DNA of 64,000 nucleotides from Saprospiraceae bacterium (GCA_020850225.1 JADZFD010000007.1:1-64000); one strand, 5' to 3'; numbered from the stretch's first letter, positions 8,535-17,600 are shown. The notes: generated by a model not told the origin, from the sequence alone. Program-made: numbers and translations.

Positions 8535-10529
8535 ATGAAAATGAAAAATAATTTATTCATATATATCTTACTATTAATTTCAGGTATTATCAGCGCACAA
8601 CCGGTTCAGGTAAGCTCCTATGAGACTATGATCAATACGGCAGTTGAAGCTGCTGAAGGAGGAGATTATCTGACTGCAATTGAATGGTTTGGCAAAGCAT
8701 TTGAAGACTCAAAAGACCAGAATTTACAGGTTGCAATTGCTGATATGTATGTTCTGCTCAGAGACTACCCCAAAGCAGAAAAAATTTATGAACGGGTAAT
8801 AAAAAGAGATAGAAAGGATGAATTTTTTGATGTTCGACTGGATTGGGCGAAAGCAATGAAATCACAGGGGAAATATAAGCAGGCCATGGACGAGTTGAAC
8901 TCCTTTGCTTCCACTACTGAAAATGATTCGTTGAGAAAGGAAGCCAAATTAGAGTTGAAAGGTATCCTTCTTATGGAAAACTATCCTGAAAATATAGAAG
9001 CAGCCATTGGTTTTGCAGGTGAAAATGTCAATTCACCTTCAGCTGAGTCTTCACCTGCTTTTTATACGGATGGAAGTATGTATTTTTCAAGTATGAATTC
9101 CAAACAACCGGTTACACTCGACGGTGAAGAAAAGGAATATCAGGCAAAAATATACGCAGCTGTACGTTCAGGTCAGGATGATTTTGACAAAGCATCCGCT
9201 CTGGATGAATCCATCAACAGAATAGGATTCTATAATAACGGTGTTTCATTTTCTGAAGACGGTAAGAGAATGTATTTTACCCGCGAAAAATACCATAATA
9301 ATAAAGTTGAGAGTTCTCAGATTTTTCTATCCAAACGTGAGGGCGATAAGTGGTCAACACCGTATCCCATCGAAGTTGTAAATGCAGAAAATCGTTCAAG
9401 ACATCCGTATGAGGGAGAGTTATTCGGCAATAAAGTATTGTATTTTTCTTCAGATATGGCCGGTGGTTATGGAGGTTTTGATCTGTACTACTCAACTATT
9501 AAAGGTGATGAGTATGGATTGCCTGTTAATCTTGGACCTGTTGTAAATACTTTTAAGACTGAAAACTCACCATTTTATAAAGATGGAACATTGTACTTTA
9601 GCAGTAATGGTCATCCGGGTATGGGTGGTATGGATATCTTCTATTCCAAGTGGAATGGGTCTGTCTGGTCAGAACCGTCCAATATGGGTTATAATTACAA
9701 TACTTCTTACGACGATGTATTCTTTCGCCTGAACCAGTCAGGTAATGCCGGAGCACTTGTATCCAATCGTACACATAAGGATAAAAAGAAATTTAAAAAT
9801 ACACTTACCTGTTGTGATGATATTTATATGATTCAGATCAGAGATTTGGTTATTGATTTGAAATTACTGGTACAGAATGACAAGGGTAATCTGGAAGGTG
9901 CAACAGTTGAGTTGTATGAAGGTACCGGCAAAGTACCTGTAGAATCCAAAAACAATACATTATCTAACGACTTTACCTTCCTTCTTGATGCTGACAAGTC
10001 TTATACAGCTATTGTTACCCATCAAGGCTACTACCCGGATACGGTTCAATTCAATACCAATGGTATTTTTGATGATTATTCAGTTAAGAAAACGAGCATA
10101 TTAAAGACGAAACCTGAAACCAAACGTGTGGTAAAACGCAACGAGCCTATCGTATTGAAGAGTATTTATTTTGACTTCAATGATGACCAGATATTACCGG
10201 ATGCAGAAAAAGATCTGGCATACCTGAAATCACTGATGGATCAGTATCCGGATTTGGAGATAGAGTTGTCTTCACATACGGACAGTAGGGGCGATAATAA
10301 TTTTAACATGAAATTGTCTCAACGCAGGGCAGATTCAACAAAGAAATGGCTAGTGGGAGAGGGAGTTAAAGCCTCAAGAATCAAAGCTAAAGGGTATGGT
10401 GAAACACGATTACTGAATAAATGTAAGGATGGTGTAAAATGCAGTGAAGAAGAACATCAACTCAACAGAAGATCTGAATTCAGAATCATTGCAGGTCCGC
10501 AAACTATAGAAATCAAAGTAGAAGAATAA
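8535..10529 (+). CDS. TPR / PD40 propeller / CRD / OmpA protein (PorE-like)
   Basis: A 664-residue periplasmic protein with four regions: signal peptide (to about residue 22, IISAQP), TPR-like helices (about 25-150, GDYLTAIEWFGKAFED), a PD40/WD40-like beta-propeller (about 155-430, with repeats such as PAFYTDGSMYFSS, NGVSFSEDGKRMYFTR and SPFYKDGTLYFSS), a carboxypeptidase-regulatory-type beta-sandwich (about 445-530), and a C-terminal OmpA domain (about 545-660) with the peptidoglycan-binding pattern SIYFDFNDD, SSHTDSRGDNNFNMKLSQRR. This is the layout of PorE, which ties the T9SS to peptidoglycan; unlike P. gingivalis PorE it has no lipobox. Adjacent to the PorP/SprF gene it is likely a partner (inference). 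A paralogue lies at 49731-51707. Confidence 0.88.
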   Translation: MKMKNNLFIYILLLISGIISAQPVQVSSYETMINTAVEAAEGGDYLTAIEWFGKAFEDSKDQNLQVAIADMYVLLRDYPKAEKIYERVIKRDRKDEFFDVRLDWAKAMKSQGKYKQAMDELNSFASTTENDSLRKEAKLELKGILLMENYPENIEAAIGFAGENVNSPSAESSPAFYTDGSMYFSSMNSKQPVTLDGEEKEYQAKIYAAVRSGQDDFDKASALDESINRIGFYNNGVSFSEDGKRMYFTREKYHNNKVESSQIFLSKREGDKWSTPYPIEVVNAENRSRHPYEGELFGNKVLYFSSDMAGGYGGFDLYYSTIKGDEYGLPVNLGPVVNTFKTENSPFYKDGTLYFSSNGHPGMGGMDIFYSKWNGSVWSEPSNMGYNYNTSYDDVFFRLNQSGNAGALVSNRTHKDKKKFKNTLTCCDDIYMIQIRDLVIDLKLLVQNDKGNLEGATVELYEGTGKVPVESKNNTLSNDFTFLLDADKSYTAIVTHQGYYPDTVQFNTNGIFDDYSVKKTSILKTKPETKRVVKRNEPIVLKSIYFDFNDDQILPDAEKDLAYLKSLMDQYPDLEIELSSHTDSRGDNNFNMKLSQRRADSTKKWLVGEGVKASRIKAKGYGETRLLNKCKDGVKCSEEEHQLNRRSEFRIIAGPQTIEIKVEE

Positions 10530-10570
10530 ACGTATATTAAATTGTTGTTTCAGTAAGAAATCTTGTAATT

Positions 10571-10846
10571 ATGAATTTATTAATTGCGCTAATAGTAGGT
10601 GCTGTTAGTGGGTATATAGCGAGCAGAATACTTGGAGGAGATGGATTTGGCTTGTTAGGAAATATAGTAGTCGGAGTTATAGGCGGTATTATAGGTGACT
10701 GGATTATCAGAGAAGCAAAAATTTCTATGATGTCAGGCATCTTCGGCACCTTTATCAGTTCAGTTGGCGGTGCCATTGTACTACTTTTTCTATTGGGATT
10801 TCTGAAAACGTATACATCAGGAGGTAAATCAGCCAGAAGAAGATAA
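10571..10846 (+). CDS. GlsB/YeaQ/YmgE family stress-response membrane protein
   Basis: A 91-residue membrane protein with three glycine-rich hydrophobic helices: MNLLIALIVGAVSGYIASRI, then LLGNIVVGVIGGIIGDWI, then ISSVGGAIVLLFLLGFL, ending in a basic tail (SARRR). This is the small transglycosylase-associated/YeaQ family, whose members are induced by stress in many bacteria but whose biochemical role is not settled. It lies 41 bp after the PorE-like gene and may share its transcript. An antisense reading frame over the same region is a shadow. Confidence 0.9.
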   Translation: MNLLIALIVGAVSGYIASRILGGDGFGLLGNIVVGVIGGIIGDWIIREAKISMMSGIFGTFISSVGGAIVLLFLLGFLKTYTSGGKSARRR

Positions 10847-10907
10847 CAACCTGGAATAACAGAACCCAATACAGATTACTGGACGTATGCAAGAATAAGA
10901 AAACAGA

Positions 10908-12392
10908 TTATATCCAACTTTTAACGAGCGCTACGGCTTTGACCATATCTGTATGCATAATTCTGTCCTGTTCAAGTACTGGTATTTCTGCCCTCAATTC
11001 AGCAAACATACTTTCTAACTCCTGACATGATCTGGAAGGTCTCCTGAATTCAAGAGCTTGTCCGGCAGTCAACAGTTCAATAGCAATTAATGAGATGAGA
11101 TTGTCCATTACCTTTGCACATTTGGTGGCTGCATTGGCAGCCATACTGACATGATCTTCCTGCCCTTTGCTGGATACTATGGAATCAACAGAAGCAGGAG
11201 TACAATACTGTTTACTCTGACTCACTATGGATGCAGCAGTATACTGTACGATCATAAATCCTGAGTCGAGTCCCGGATATTTGGTAAGAAATGCCGGCAA
11301 GCCTCTGTCACCGTTAATCAGCTGATATACTCTTCGTTCAGAAATATTACCCAGTTCGGCGAGAGCAATAGCCAGATAATCCAAAACGAGTGCCAAAGGC
11401 TGAGCATGAAAATTACCGCCACTCAGTACGACATCCTCCTTGTCAAAGACCATTGGATTATCAGTAGCAGCGTTGATTTCTGTATGAATAACATCCTTAG
11501 CGTGCTGAATAGCAGTCCAGGAAGCACCATGTACCTGAGGCACACAACGGAAAGAATAGGGATCCTGAATACTTTGTTTTTCAACATGTCTCAATTCGCT
11601 CTTGCTTAGTAAATCAAATATTGCCTTTGCAGTCAGTTGCTGACCCTTATGAGGCCGGATATCATGGAGCAGGTGATTGAAAGGTGCAATATCACATAGA
11701 TAGGCATCCATGGACAAGGCACTCACTTTGTTGATAATATGTATCAATTTCTCAGCCTTAGTAACCAGGTCAGTAGCATATGCCAATGAAAACTGCGTAC
11801 CATTTAGCAGCGCCAGTCCTTCCTTGGATTTGAGTTCTATAGGAGTGATGTTTGCCATCTTGAGCGCTTCAGAAGCAGATACTTCCTCATTCTTATACCA
11901 GACTGTTCCCTCACCCAATAGTGGTAAGCTCAGATGTGCCAGGGGTGCCAGATCTCCGGACGCACCCAGGGAACCCTGCTGATAGATAACGGGGACAATA
12001 TTGCTGTTGTAAATATCTGTCAACTTCTGTAATAACTCCAATCGAATGCCTGAATATCCGTGAGCGAGATTGATGATTTTAAGTAGGTGAATAAGCCGGC
12101 TAATTTCCTGAGGTACTTTTTCGCCCATACCACATGCATGGGAACGAACCAGATTTTCCTGAAGTATTCCCAGGTTTTTATCATCAACCCTTACATTGCA
12201 CAAAGATCCAAAACCCGTATTTATACCATAAATTATTGTATCAGGGTTGCTCAGTTTTTGTTCGAGATACGATCTGTTTGCAGTAATTTTACTTTTAACA
12301 GAATCAGACAGTGATATAGTCTGCTGTAGGGTAATTATATTTTTAATGGTTTCAGGACTGATTATAGTACCATCAATTATAAAGTCAGACAT
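10908..12392 (-). CDS. hutH: Histidine ammonia-lyase
   Basis: A 494-residue lyase that converts L-histidine to urocanate and ammonia, the first step of histidine degradation. The prosthetic MIO group forms from Ala144-Ser145-Gly146, visible in GSLGASGDLAPLAHL. Other family hallmarks are the active-site Tyr in IIYGINTGFG, the substrate-binding region LLNGTQFSLAY, QDPYSFRCVPQVHGA and NPMVFDKEDVVLSGGNFHAQ. Length is normal. No other hut gene adjoins it; hutI is 47 kb away in this window and hutU and hutG are not present, so the pathway is split across the chromosome. A -7 promoter box lies about 34 bp upstream of the ATG. Confidence 0.96.
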   Translation of the reverse strand: MSDFIIDGTIISPETIKNIITLQQTISLSDSVKSKITANRSYLEQKLSNPDTIIYGINTGFGSLCNVRVDDKNLGILQENLVRSHACGMGEKVPQEISRLIHLLKIINLAHGYSGIRLELLQKLTDIYNSNIVPVIYQQGSLGASGDLAPLAHLSLPLLGEGTVWYKNEEVSASEALKMANITPIELKSKEGLALLNGTQFSLAYATDLVTKAEKLIHIINKVSALSMDAYLCDIAPFNHLLHDIRPHKGQQLTAKAIFDLLSKSELRHVEKQSIQDPYSFRCVPQVHGASWTAIQHAKDVIHTEINAATDNPMVFDKEDVVLSGGNFHAQPLALVLDYLAIALAELGNISERRVYQLINGDRGLPAFLTKYPGLDSGFMIVQYTAASIVSQSKQYCTPASVDSIVSSKGQEDHVSMAANAATKCAKVMDNLISLIAIELLTAGQALEFRRPSRSCQELESMFAELRAEIPVLEQDRIMHTDMVKAVALVKSWI

Positions 12393-12425
12393 GTTGATTT
12401 ATACTTTTTTATACATGAAGCGTTG

Positions 12426-12433
12426 CAAAGTTA
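12426..12433 (-). promoter_or_regulatory. Candidate -7 promoter box for hutH
   Basis: The minus strand reads TAACTTTG followed by CAACG, matching TAnnTTTG. A TTG on the minus strand about 24 bp upstream (CAA at 12458-12460) is a possible but over-spaced -33 element. Confidence 0.5.
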
Positions 12434-12791
12434 GCAGTTTTTTTAGATTTACGGAAGCAATTTGCCTCAAAGTATTCTATATGTCAAATGTATATATCTA
12501 AGTTGAGTACGGAATTGATCATCATCGTTAAACTAAAGTTAAAAATCAAGCAATAATGTAGAATGAAATGAATATAAGTATCTTATAAACAGATAGTTAT
12601 AATTATATTTTTCAAATTATAGAAGATTGGTGCCAGTAACTTTTTATATTATGATGCTGTCTTTAATAATGAAGACCAAAGGTTTAACGTTTTATGTTAA
12701 GTAATCCTGAATTAAGTTTTATGAATCTGTTTACACGATCATAAGAAAATATATTTTATAGGGTTAATTTATAATTAGTTAATAAAAGCCG
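12434..12791. other. AT-rich divergent intergenic region between hutH and ompH
   Basis: About 360 bp with no open frame of note and no recognised RNA. It carries the upstream regions of the two divergent transcripts. I see no clear operator repeat in it. Confidence 0.4.
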
Positions 12792-12799
12792 TATTTTTG
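12792..12799 (+). promoter_or_regulatory. Candidate -7 promoter box for the ompH-ompH-murI unit
   Basis: TATTTTTG matches TAnnTTTG and lies 37 bp before the ATG of the first OmpH gene. The -33 region has no perfect TTTG. Confidence 0.5.
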
Positions 12800-12836
12800 G
12801 CAAAATTTTTTAAGAACATTAAAAACATTTTAAAAG

Positions 12837-13355
12837 ATGAATATTAAAAGTATAATTATGATGCTGGTTTTGGTAATGGGAACCATGTCATTTGCTACAG
12901 CGCAGAAAATAGCTCTTGTAGATGTCAATGAAGTATTGTCTTCAATGCCAGAATATGATAATGCACAGAAAGAACTTGACAGAATTGCTGCAGAATGGCG
13001 TCAGCAGATATCTCAGGATTTTGATGGAGTAAAAAGTATGTACAATAAATTTCAGGCAGAGCAGGTATTGTTGAGTCCGGAAGACAAGACCAAAAGAGAA
13101 AATGAGATAGTAAAGAAAGAATCAGAAATCCGTGAAAAACAAAAACTCAAATTCGGTCCGGATGGTGAACTCTTTAAAAAAAGACAGGAAATGGTAGCTC
13201 CGATTCAGGATAAGGTCTTTGCCGCTATGGAAAGCTATGCTGCTGAGCGTGGTATAGACATCATTTTTGATAAAGGAGGAGCAACAGGATTGTTGTTTTC
13301 CAACCCGGAATACGATAAAACTGCAGATATTAAGAAAAAACTGAATATAAAATAA
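12837..13355 (+). CDS. Skp/OmpH family periplasmic chaperone, first copy
   Basis: A 172-residue periplasmic chaperone of the Skp/OmpH family, which shields unfolded outer-membrane proteins on their way to the BAM complex. A signal peptide ends at ATAQ (about residue 22); the mature start KIALVDVNEVLSSMPEYDNA is the family's conserved first strand, followed by a long charged coiled coil (residues about 40-125) and a last strand containing IDIIFDKGGATGLLFSNPEYDKT. The second copy follows 42 bp later and murI after that, the same order as in many Bacteroidota, where bamA usually precedes the pair. Here bamA is absent and hutH lies divergently upstream. Confidence 0.92.
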   Translation: MNIKSIIMMLVLVMGTMSFATAQKIALVDVNEVLSSMPEYDNAQKELDRIAAEWRQQISQDFDGVKSMYNKFQAEQVLLSPEDKTKRENEIVKKESEIREKQKLKFGPDGELFKKRQEMVAPIQDKVFAAMESYAAERGIDIIFDKGGATGLLFSNPEYDKTADIKKKLNIK

Positions 13356-13397
13356 CAGTTCAATTAAATAACGAAAATCAATTTAAGCATAATAATT

Positions 13398-13904
13398 ATG
13401 TATCGTACTATTATTTTGGCATTATGTATGTGGATGGTGACTTTTGGTGCAAATGCACAGAAAGTCGGATATTTTAATTCACAACTCATATTGGAGGCTA
13501 TGCCTGAAGTGAAACAAGCAAATTCTGACTTGGAAGTAATGAAGAATATGTTTAAGAAGAAGGGAGAAGACATGATAAAAACACTTCAGATGAAATATCA
13601 GGAGTTTCAGCAACAACAGGCTAATGGTGTACTTTCTCCGATTGATTTGGACAAGAAAGCAAAGGAATTGAAAGAGGAAGAAGGTAAGATTATGGAATTT
13701 GACAAGTCAAGTCAGCAAACCATATTCAATAAGAGTGAAGAATTGCTAAAACCGATTCACGACAGAGTAAATCAGGCAATCAGCGATATTGCTAAAGAAA
13801 AAGGGTATTTGTATATATTTGAATCCGGTAGCGGAACTATTTTGTATGCTGACCCTTCTACAGATGTTTCACAGCTGATTAAGGATAAATTGGGGATAAA
13901 ATAA
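13398..13904 (+). CDS. Skp/OmpH family periplasmic chaperone, second copy
   Basis: A 168-residue paralogue of the preceding gene. It has a signal peptide ending in ANAQ (about residue 21), the conserved first strand KVGYFNSQLILEAMPEVKQA, a coiled coil rich in K, E and Q (about residues 35-120), and the closing strand YLYIFESGSGTILYADPSTDV. Skp works as a trimer; whether the two copies form mixed trimers or serve different clients cannot be told from sequence. murI begins 15 bp downstream, so the three genes are very likely one transcript. Confidence 0.92.
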   Translation: MYRTIILALCMWMVTFGANAQKVGYFNSQLILEAMPEVKQANSDLEVMKNMFKKKGEDMIKTLQMKYQEFQQQQANGVLSPIDLDKKAKELKEEEGKIMEFDKSSQQTIFNKSEELLKPIHDRVNQAISDIAKEKGYLYIFESGSGTILYADPSTDVSQLIKDKLGIK

Positions 13905-13919
13905 AATGTAGACAAATAT

Positions 13920-14735
13920 ATGGACAGGTCGCGGCAACAGCCTATAGGAATATTTGACAGTGGAATCGGAGGATTGACTGTCGCTAAAGCCTTACATGAG
14001 CATATGCCCAACGAACAGTTCATATATTTCGGAGATACATATCATCTGCCCTATGGGGATAAGTCCGCTGATGCTATAAGGTATTATTGCATTAAGATTA
14101 GTAAATTTTTATTGGAAAAAAATTGTAAGCTGATTATTATTGCTTGTAATTCTGCATCATCGACTGCATATGATATGTTACTTGATTTTTTTGACGGAAA
14201 GGTACTTTTTGTCAATGTGGTAGATCCGTTGGTACACGAAGTAATCAGTAAAGGATATAAAAACATCGGTGTTATCGCTACCAAAGCGACAATTAATTCA
14301 CAGATTTACAGTAAGAAGATTAAGTCCTACAACCCGGAATTAACAGTAAATGAGATGGCAACTCCACTGCTGGTACCCATGATTGAGGAAGGGTTCTATA
14401 ATGGGAATATATCCAGGAATATAATAGAAAACTATTTAAGTAACCCCAAACTTGAAGGTATAGATGCTTTATTGCTGGCATGTACCCATTATCCTCTGAT
14501 CAAAAATGAAATAAACGACTTTTATCAGGGAAAAGTAGCAATACTTGACTCGATTGAGGTAGTTAAAAATGAAGTAGAACAGTTATTGACAGAAATGGAT
14601 TTGAAGAGTTATGAAAAATCGGCTGATGACTTGTTTTATGTATCTGATTATACGACCTCATTTGAAAGTACAACTAGGATATTTTACGGGGAAGATATAA
14701 AACTGGAAGCTATTCAGATTTGGGGTCAGGAATAA
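13920..14735 (+). CDS. murI: Glutamate racemase
   Basis: A 271-residue cytoplasmic enzyme that makes D-glutamate for peptidoglycan. The two catalytic cysteines are present: Cys76 in IIIACNSAS and Cys188 in LLLACTHYPL. The N-terminal motif GIFDSGIGGLTV carries the catalytic-site Asp13 and Ser14, and PYGDKS follows near residue 45. Length and motifs are complete. It is the last gene of the two-OmpH unit, linking outer-membrane chaperones with cell-wall synthesis as in other Bacteroidota. Confidence 0.96.
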   Translation: MDRSRQQPIGIFDSGIGGLTVAKALHEHMPNEQFIYFGDTYHLPYGDKSADAIRYYCIKISKFLLEKNCKLIIIACNSASSTAYDMLLDFFDGKVLFVNVVDPLVHEVISKGYKNIGVIATKATINSQIYSKKIKSYNPELTVNEMATPLLVPMIEEGFYNGNISRNIIENYLSNPKLEGIDALLLACTHYPLIKNEINDFYQGKVAILDSIEVVKNEVEQLLTEMDLKSYEKSADDLFYVSDYTTSFESTTRIFYGEDIKLEAIQIWGQE

Positions 14736-14793
14736 TGAATTCACGATTTTTATAAAAGTGTATTTTCCGGAGTTAACCTGATTTTTGCGTGTT

Positions 14794-15417
14794 TTATGGT
14801 ATGAAAGCAGAGTTTTTTGCAGCCCACAGATACAGACAGGCATAGGATCTGTACGGACGCCAGGATTCGGCAATGGTAGTCAGGTCTTTTATGAGTTGCT
14901 TGTTTTTGGATTCTACACCATATAGTCTTTGTATATTGTTTCTTATGATTAAATCATCAAGTGGCAATACGTCTGGTCTGTTGAGTGAAAACATAAGAAT
15001 CATTTCTATTGTCCATTTGCCTACACCTTTGATTTGGATCAATTCGTTAATGATGTCATCGTCACTCCAGGATTTCCAGTTTACATGATGCAACTGATTA
15101 GTATCAAAATGCAGCGCCACGTTTTTAAGGTATTTAGCTTTTTGAGCTGATAAACCCACGCTTCTCAACGTCTCTTCCGGAAAATCGGCTAGTGTATTAC
15201 GGAGTTTATTATTGTTATTGAATAGCGATAAAAACCGGCTATAGATGGTTGCTGCAGCCTTGACAGAAAGTTGCTGCGAAACAATGGATCGGGTTAATTC
15301 ATCAAAAACATCCGATGGATTGCTATCAAACGAAGGTGAAAAATTTTCAAGTATGGGTACCAGAATCCTGTCTTTTTTCAGATGGTGGATAATTTCAGGA
15401 TCTACAGGTACAGACAT
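14794..15417 (-). CDS. AlkA-like DNA-3-methyladenine glycosylase (HhH-GPD)
   Basis: A 207-residue base-excision-repair glycosylase of the helix-hairpin-helix/GPD superfamily. The HhH element is LIQIKGVGKWTIEMIL (about residues 126-141) and the catalytic Asp follows in LPLDDLIIR (Asp155 by alignment to the FPxxD pattern). SIVSQQLSVKAAATIYSRF is the typical substrate-side helix. It lacks the N-terminal regulatory domain of E. coli AlkA and has no FeS cluster cysteines, so it belongs to the short bacterial 3-methyladenine glycosylase II type. It lies 20 bp downstream of the luciferase-like oxidoreductase gene on the same strand, probably in one transcript; a functional link is not evident. Confidence 0.9.
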   Translation of the reverse strand: MSVPVDPEIIHHLKKDRILVPILENFSPSFDSNPSDVFDELTRSIVSQQLSVKAAATIYSRFLSLFNNNNKLRNTLADFPEETLRSVGLSAQKAKYLKNVALHFDTNQLHHVNWKSWSDDDIINELIQIKGVGKWTIEMILMFSLNRPDVLPLDDLIIRNNIQRLYGVESKNKQLIKDLTTIAESWRPYRSYACLYLWAAKNSAFIP

Positions 15418-15437
15418 TTTTTATTGAATTATATTAA

Positions 15438-16466
15438 TTATACAAACGCACTGCGAACCTGCGGTATCACCTTAGTTCCAAGTAATTCTATGCACCTCAT
15501 CATATCCTTATGAGACGGAGCACCAATATCGATATGTGCCACATATCTTGAAATCTTAAACATCTCAATTGTCTGGATTATTTTTTCTGCAACATAATTG
15601 GGCTCACCCATATATAAAGCACCTTCAGGATCTATACCGTGCAAAAACTGTTGCTTTGCATAAGGAGCCCAACCCCGGGATGCACCTACGCGATCCATTT
15701 GTGCAGCATACACTGGAAAATAATTTTCAATTAATTTTTCCCTGTTGTCAGCAACAAAGGTGTGTGAATGTACACCAATCTGCATTTTTTCAGGGTCATG
15801 ACCGAAGGCTATATATTCCTCCTTGTAAAATTCAATAAGAGGTTTGAATTGTTTGGGTTGACCACCGATAATAGCCACAATCAATGGCAAGCCTAATCTT
15901 GCGGCTCTATGTACAGATTCAGGTGTACCACCTACAGCAATCCAGATCGGTATCGGACGGTCAGCCTGAGGATAAACAGGTTGATTTTGCAAGGCTGCTC
16001 TGTGTTTTCCCGACCATGTAACCGGATTTTCATTGTTGATTTTATGGAGAAGTTCGATTTTTTCTTCAAAAAGACTGTTATAGTCTTTTAAATTATAACC
16101 ATACAATGGAAATGACTCTATAAAACTGCCCCTTCCGGCAATGATCTCAGCTCTACCATTTGAAATCAGATCTATAGTAGCATAATCCTGATATACTTTG
16201 ACAGGATCCGCCGAGCTTAATACGGTTACGCCGCTTGCCAGTTTTATACGTTTGGTGACAGTAGCAAGAGCAGCCAGCACAATCTCGGTTGATGATATTG
16301 AATAATCCGGTCTGTGATGTTCACCTAATGATATCAGATCGATTTCCAACTCATCTGCTAATTTGATCTGCTCGATTATCTGATGTAATCTTTCACCTGC
16401 CGGTTGAAATTCTTTTGTGTCCGGATTAAAAGACAAATCCCCGAACATCCCTATCCCTATTTCCAT
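15438..16466 (-). CDS. LLM-class flavin-dependent oxidoreductase
   Basis: A 342-residue luciferase-like monooxygenase, an FMN- or F420-type oxidoreductase with a TIM-barrel fold. The open frame extends 13 codons further upstream, but MEIGIGMFGDLSF is the expected first strand, so the ATG at 16466 is chosen. Features: LISLGEHHRPDYS (bearing the His pair near the active site), RIKLASGVTVLSSADPVKVYQDYATID, and GRAEIIAGRGSFIESFPLFG-like text with GRGSF, and PIWIAVGGTPESVHRAARLG, the segment that binds the flavin phosphate. The substrate is unknown; these proteins are frequently annotated as alkanal monooxygenase-like. Probably co-transcribed with the downstream DNA glycosylase gene. Confidence 0.9.
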   Translation of the reverse strand: MEIGIGMFGDLSFNPDTKEFQPAGERLHQIIEQIKLADELEIDLISLGEHHRPDYSISSTEIVLAALATVTKRIKLASGVTVLSSADPVKVYQDYATIDLISNGRAEIIAGRGSFIESFPLYGYNLKDYNSLFEEKIELLHKINNENPVTWSGKHRAALQNQPVYPQADRPIPIWIAVGGTPESVHRAARLGLPLIVAIIGGQPKQFKPLIEFYKEEYIAFGHDPEKMQIGVHSHTFVADNREKLIENYFPVYAAQMDRVGASRGWAPYAKQQFLHGIDPEGALYMGEPNYVAEKIIQTIEMFKISRYVAHIDIGAPSHKDMMRCIELLGTKVIPQVRSAFV

Positions 16467-16587
16467 AATGTATTGGAATTGAAAAATTAATTGTACATAA
16501 TACAATCGGGATACGTTATTTGTTGCAACAAGTTATATTTTTTAAAGACATAACTATATTAATTAAAAATTAAGACAGGTAGTTTAT

Positions 16588-16595
16588 TATCTTTG
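16588..16595 (+). promoter_or_regulatory. -7 promoter box deciding the start of the prenyl synthase gene
   Basis: TATCTTTG matches TAnnTTTG. The TTG at 16593 that would extend the next reading frame by eight codons lies inside this box, so translation more likely begins at the ATG at 16617. Confidence 0.6.
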
Positions 16596-16616
16596 TATTC
16601 AACAATAGCGTGTGTA

Positions 16617-17600
16617 ATGAAAAAAATAATTGATTTTCAGAATCAGTTTGAGCAATATCTTTCAGAAAATCCTATCAATGGACGACCCCTAAGCCTGTAC
16701 CAGCCAGCAGATTACATAATGTCTCTTGGTGGGAAGCGACTTCGGCCAATTTTTACAATGTTGGGTTGTGATCTTTATGGTAAACCGGCATCAGAAGCTC
16801 TCAGGGCAGCTATGGCTATTGAGGTTTTTCACAATTTTACGCTGGTACACGATGACATAATGGATAAGGCCGCTACTCGACGTGGTCAGCCAACTGTACA
16901 TGAAAAATACGGGCTAAATACTGCTATTCTATCGGGAGACGTTATGCTGATTCAGGCATATCAGTATATTCTGGATTACGGGGATCCGGTGCTTATCAAA
17001 GCTATACTGGATGTTATGAATACTATGGCGTTTGAAGTATGTGAAGGTCAGCAGTCAGATATGGATTTTGAGAAATCAACGGATGTTTCTATTAGTAATT
17101 ATCTGGACATGATAACGCAAAAGACTTCTGTACTTATGGGTGCTGCCATACGGATTGGGGCAATTATTGCGGGTGCAGATGAAAAAAATCAAAAACACAT
17201 TTATGAATTTGCCAAGTACTTTGGAATAGCATTCCAGTTGCAGGATGACATGTTGGATGTTTTTGGAACACATGAACAAGTCGGAAAACGTATCGGGGGC
17301 GATATTGTGCAAAATAAAAAAACATATCTCTTTATTAAAAGCTTAGAGCTGGCTTCCACTGATCAGAAAGCATTGTTGGAAGAACTCTCCTTTACATCTG
17401 ACCATACTTATTCAGATGAAGAAAAAATACGGTTAGTTACGGATATTTTCAAAGATTTACACGTCTCTGCTTATTCTAAAGAAGTGATTGATGCTTACAG
17501 GGATTTGTCGGTTTCACATTTGAATGCCTGTGACATTTCACCGGAAAAGAAGTCAGAATTAACAACTTTTATTAATGAACTAATTATGAGGGAATCTTAA
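16617..17600 (+). CDS. Polyprenyl (probably farnesyl/geranylgeranyl) diphosphate synthase
   Basis: A 327-residue trans-prenyltransferase that condenses isopentenyl diphosphate onto allylic diphosphates for isoprenoid and carotenoid or quinone precursors. Both Asp-rich motifs are present: first DDxxD at Asp79-Asp83 (LVHDDIMD), second FQLQDDMLD. GGKRLRP near residue 38 binds the substrate diphosphate. The residue five before the first motif is Phe74, a bulky aromatic that in known enzymes limits chain length, so a C15-C20 product is more likely than a long quinone side chain (inference). The start at 16617 is supported by the promoter box overlapping the upstream TTG. Confidence 0.9.
   Translation: MKKIIDFQNQFEQYLSENPINGRPLSLYQPADYIMSLGGKRLRPIFTMLGCDLYGKPASEALRAAMAIEVFHNFTLVHDDIMDKAATRRGQPTVHEKYGLNTAILSGDVMLIQAYQYILDYGDPVLIKAILDVMNTMAFEVCEGQQSDMDFEKSTDVSISNYLDMITQKTSVLMGAAIRIGAIIAGADEKNQKHIYEFAKYFGIAFQLQDDMLDVFGTHEQVGKRIGGDIVQNKKTYLFIKSLELASTDQKALLEELSFTSDHTYSDEEKIRLVTDIFKDLHVSAYSKEVIDAYRDLSVSHLNACDISPEKKSELTTFINELIMRES

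Noticed and set aside
10537..10869. 110-codon minus-strand frame over the YeaQ-like gene
   Set aside because: A shadow of the glycine-rich membrane protein; the Pro-rich translation is the complement of its Gly codons.
16593..16616. TTG start extending the prenyl synthase gene
   Set aside because: The codon lies inside a TAnnTTTG promoter box; the ATG at 16617 gives the normal family N-terminus.
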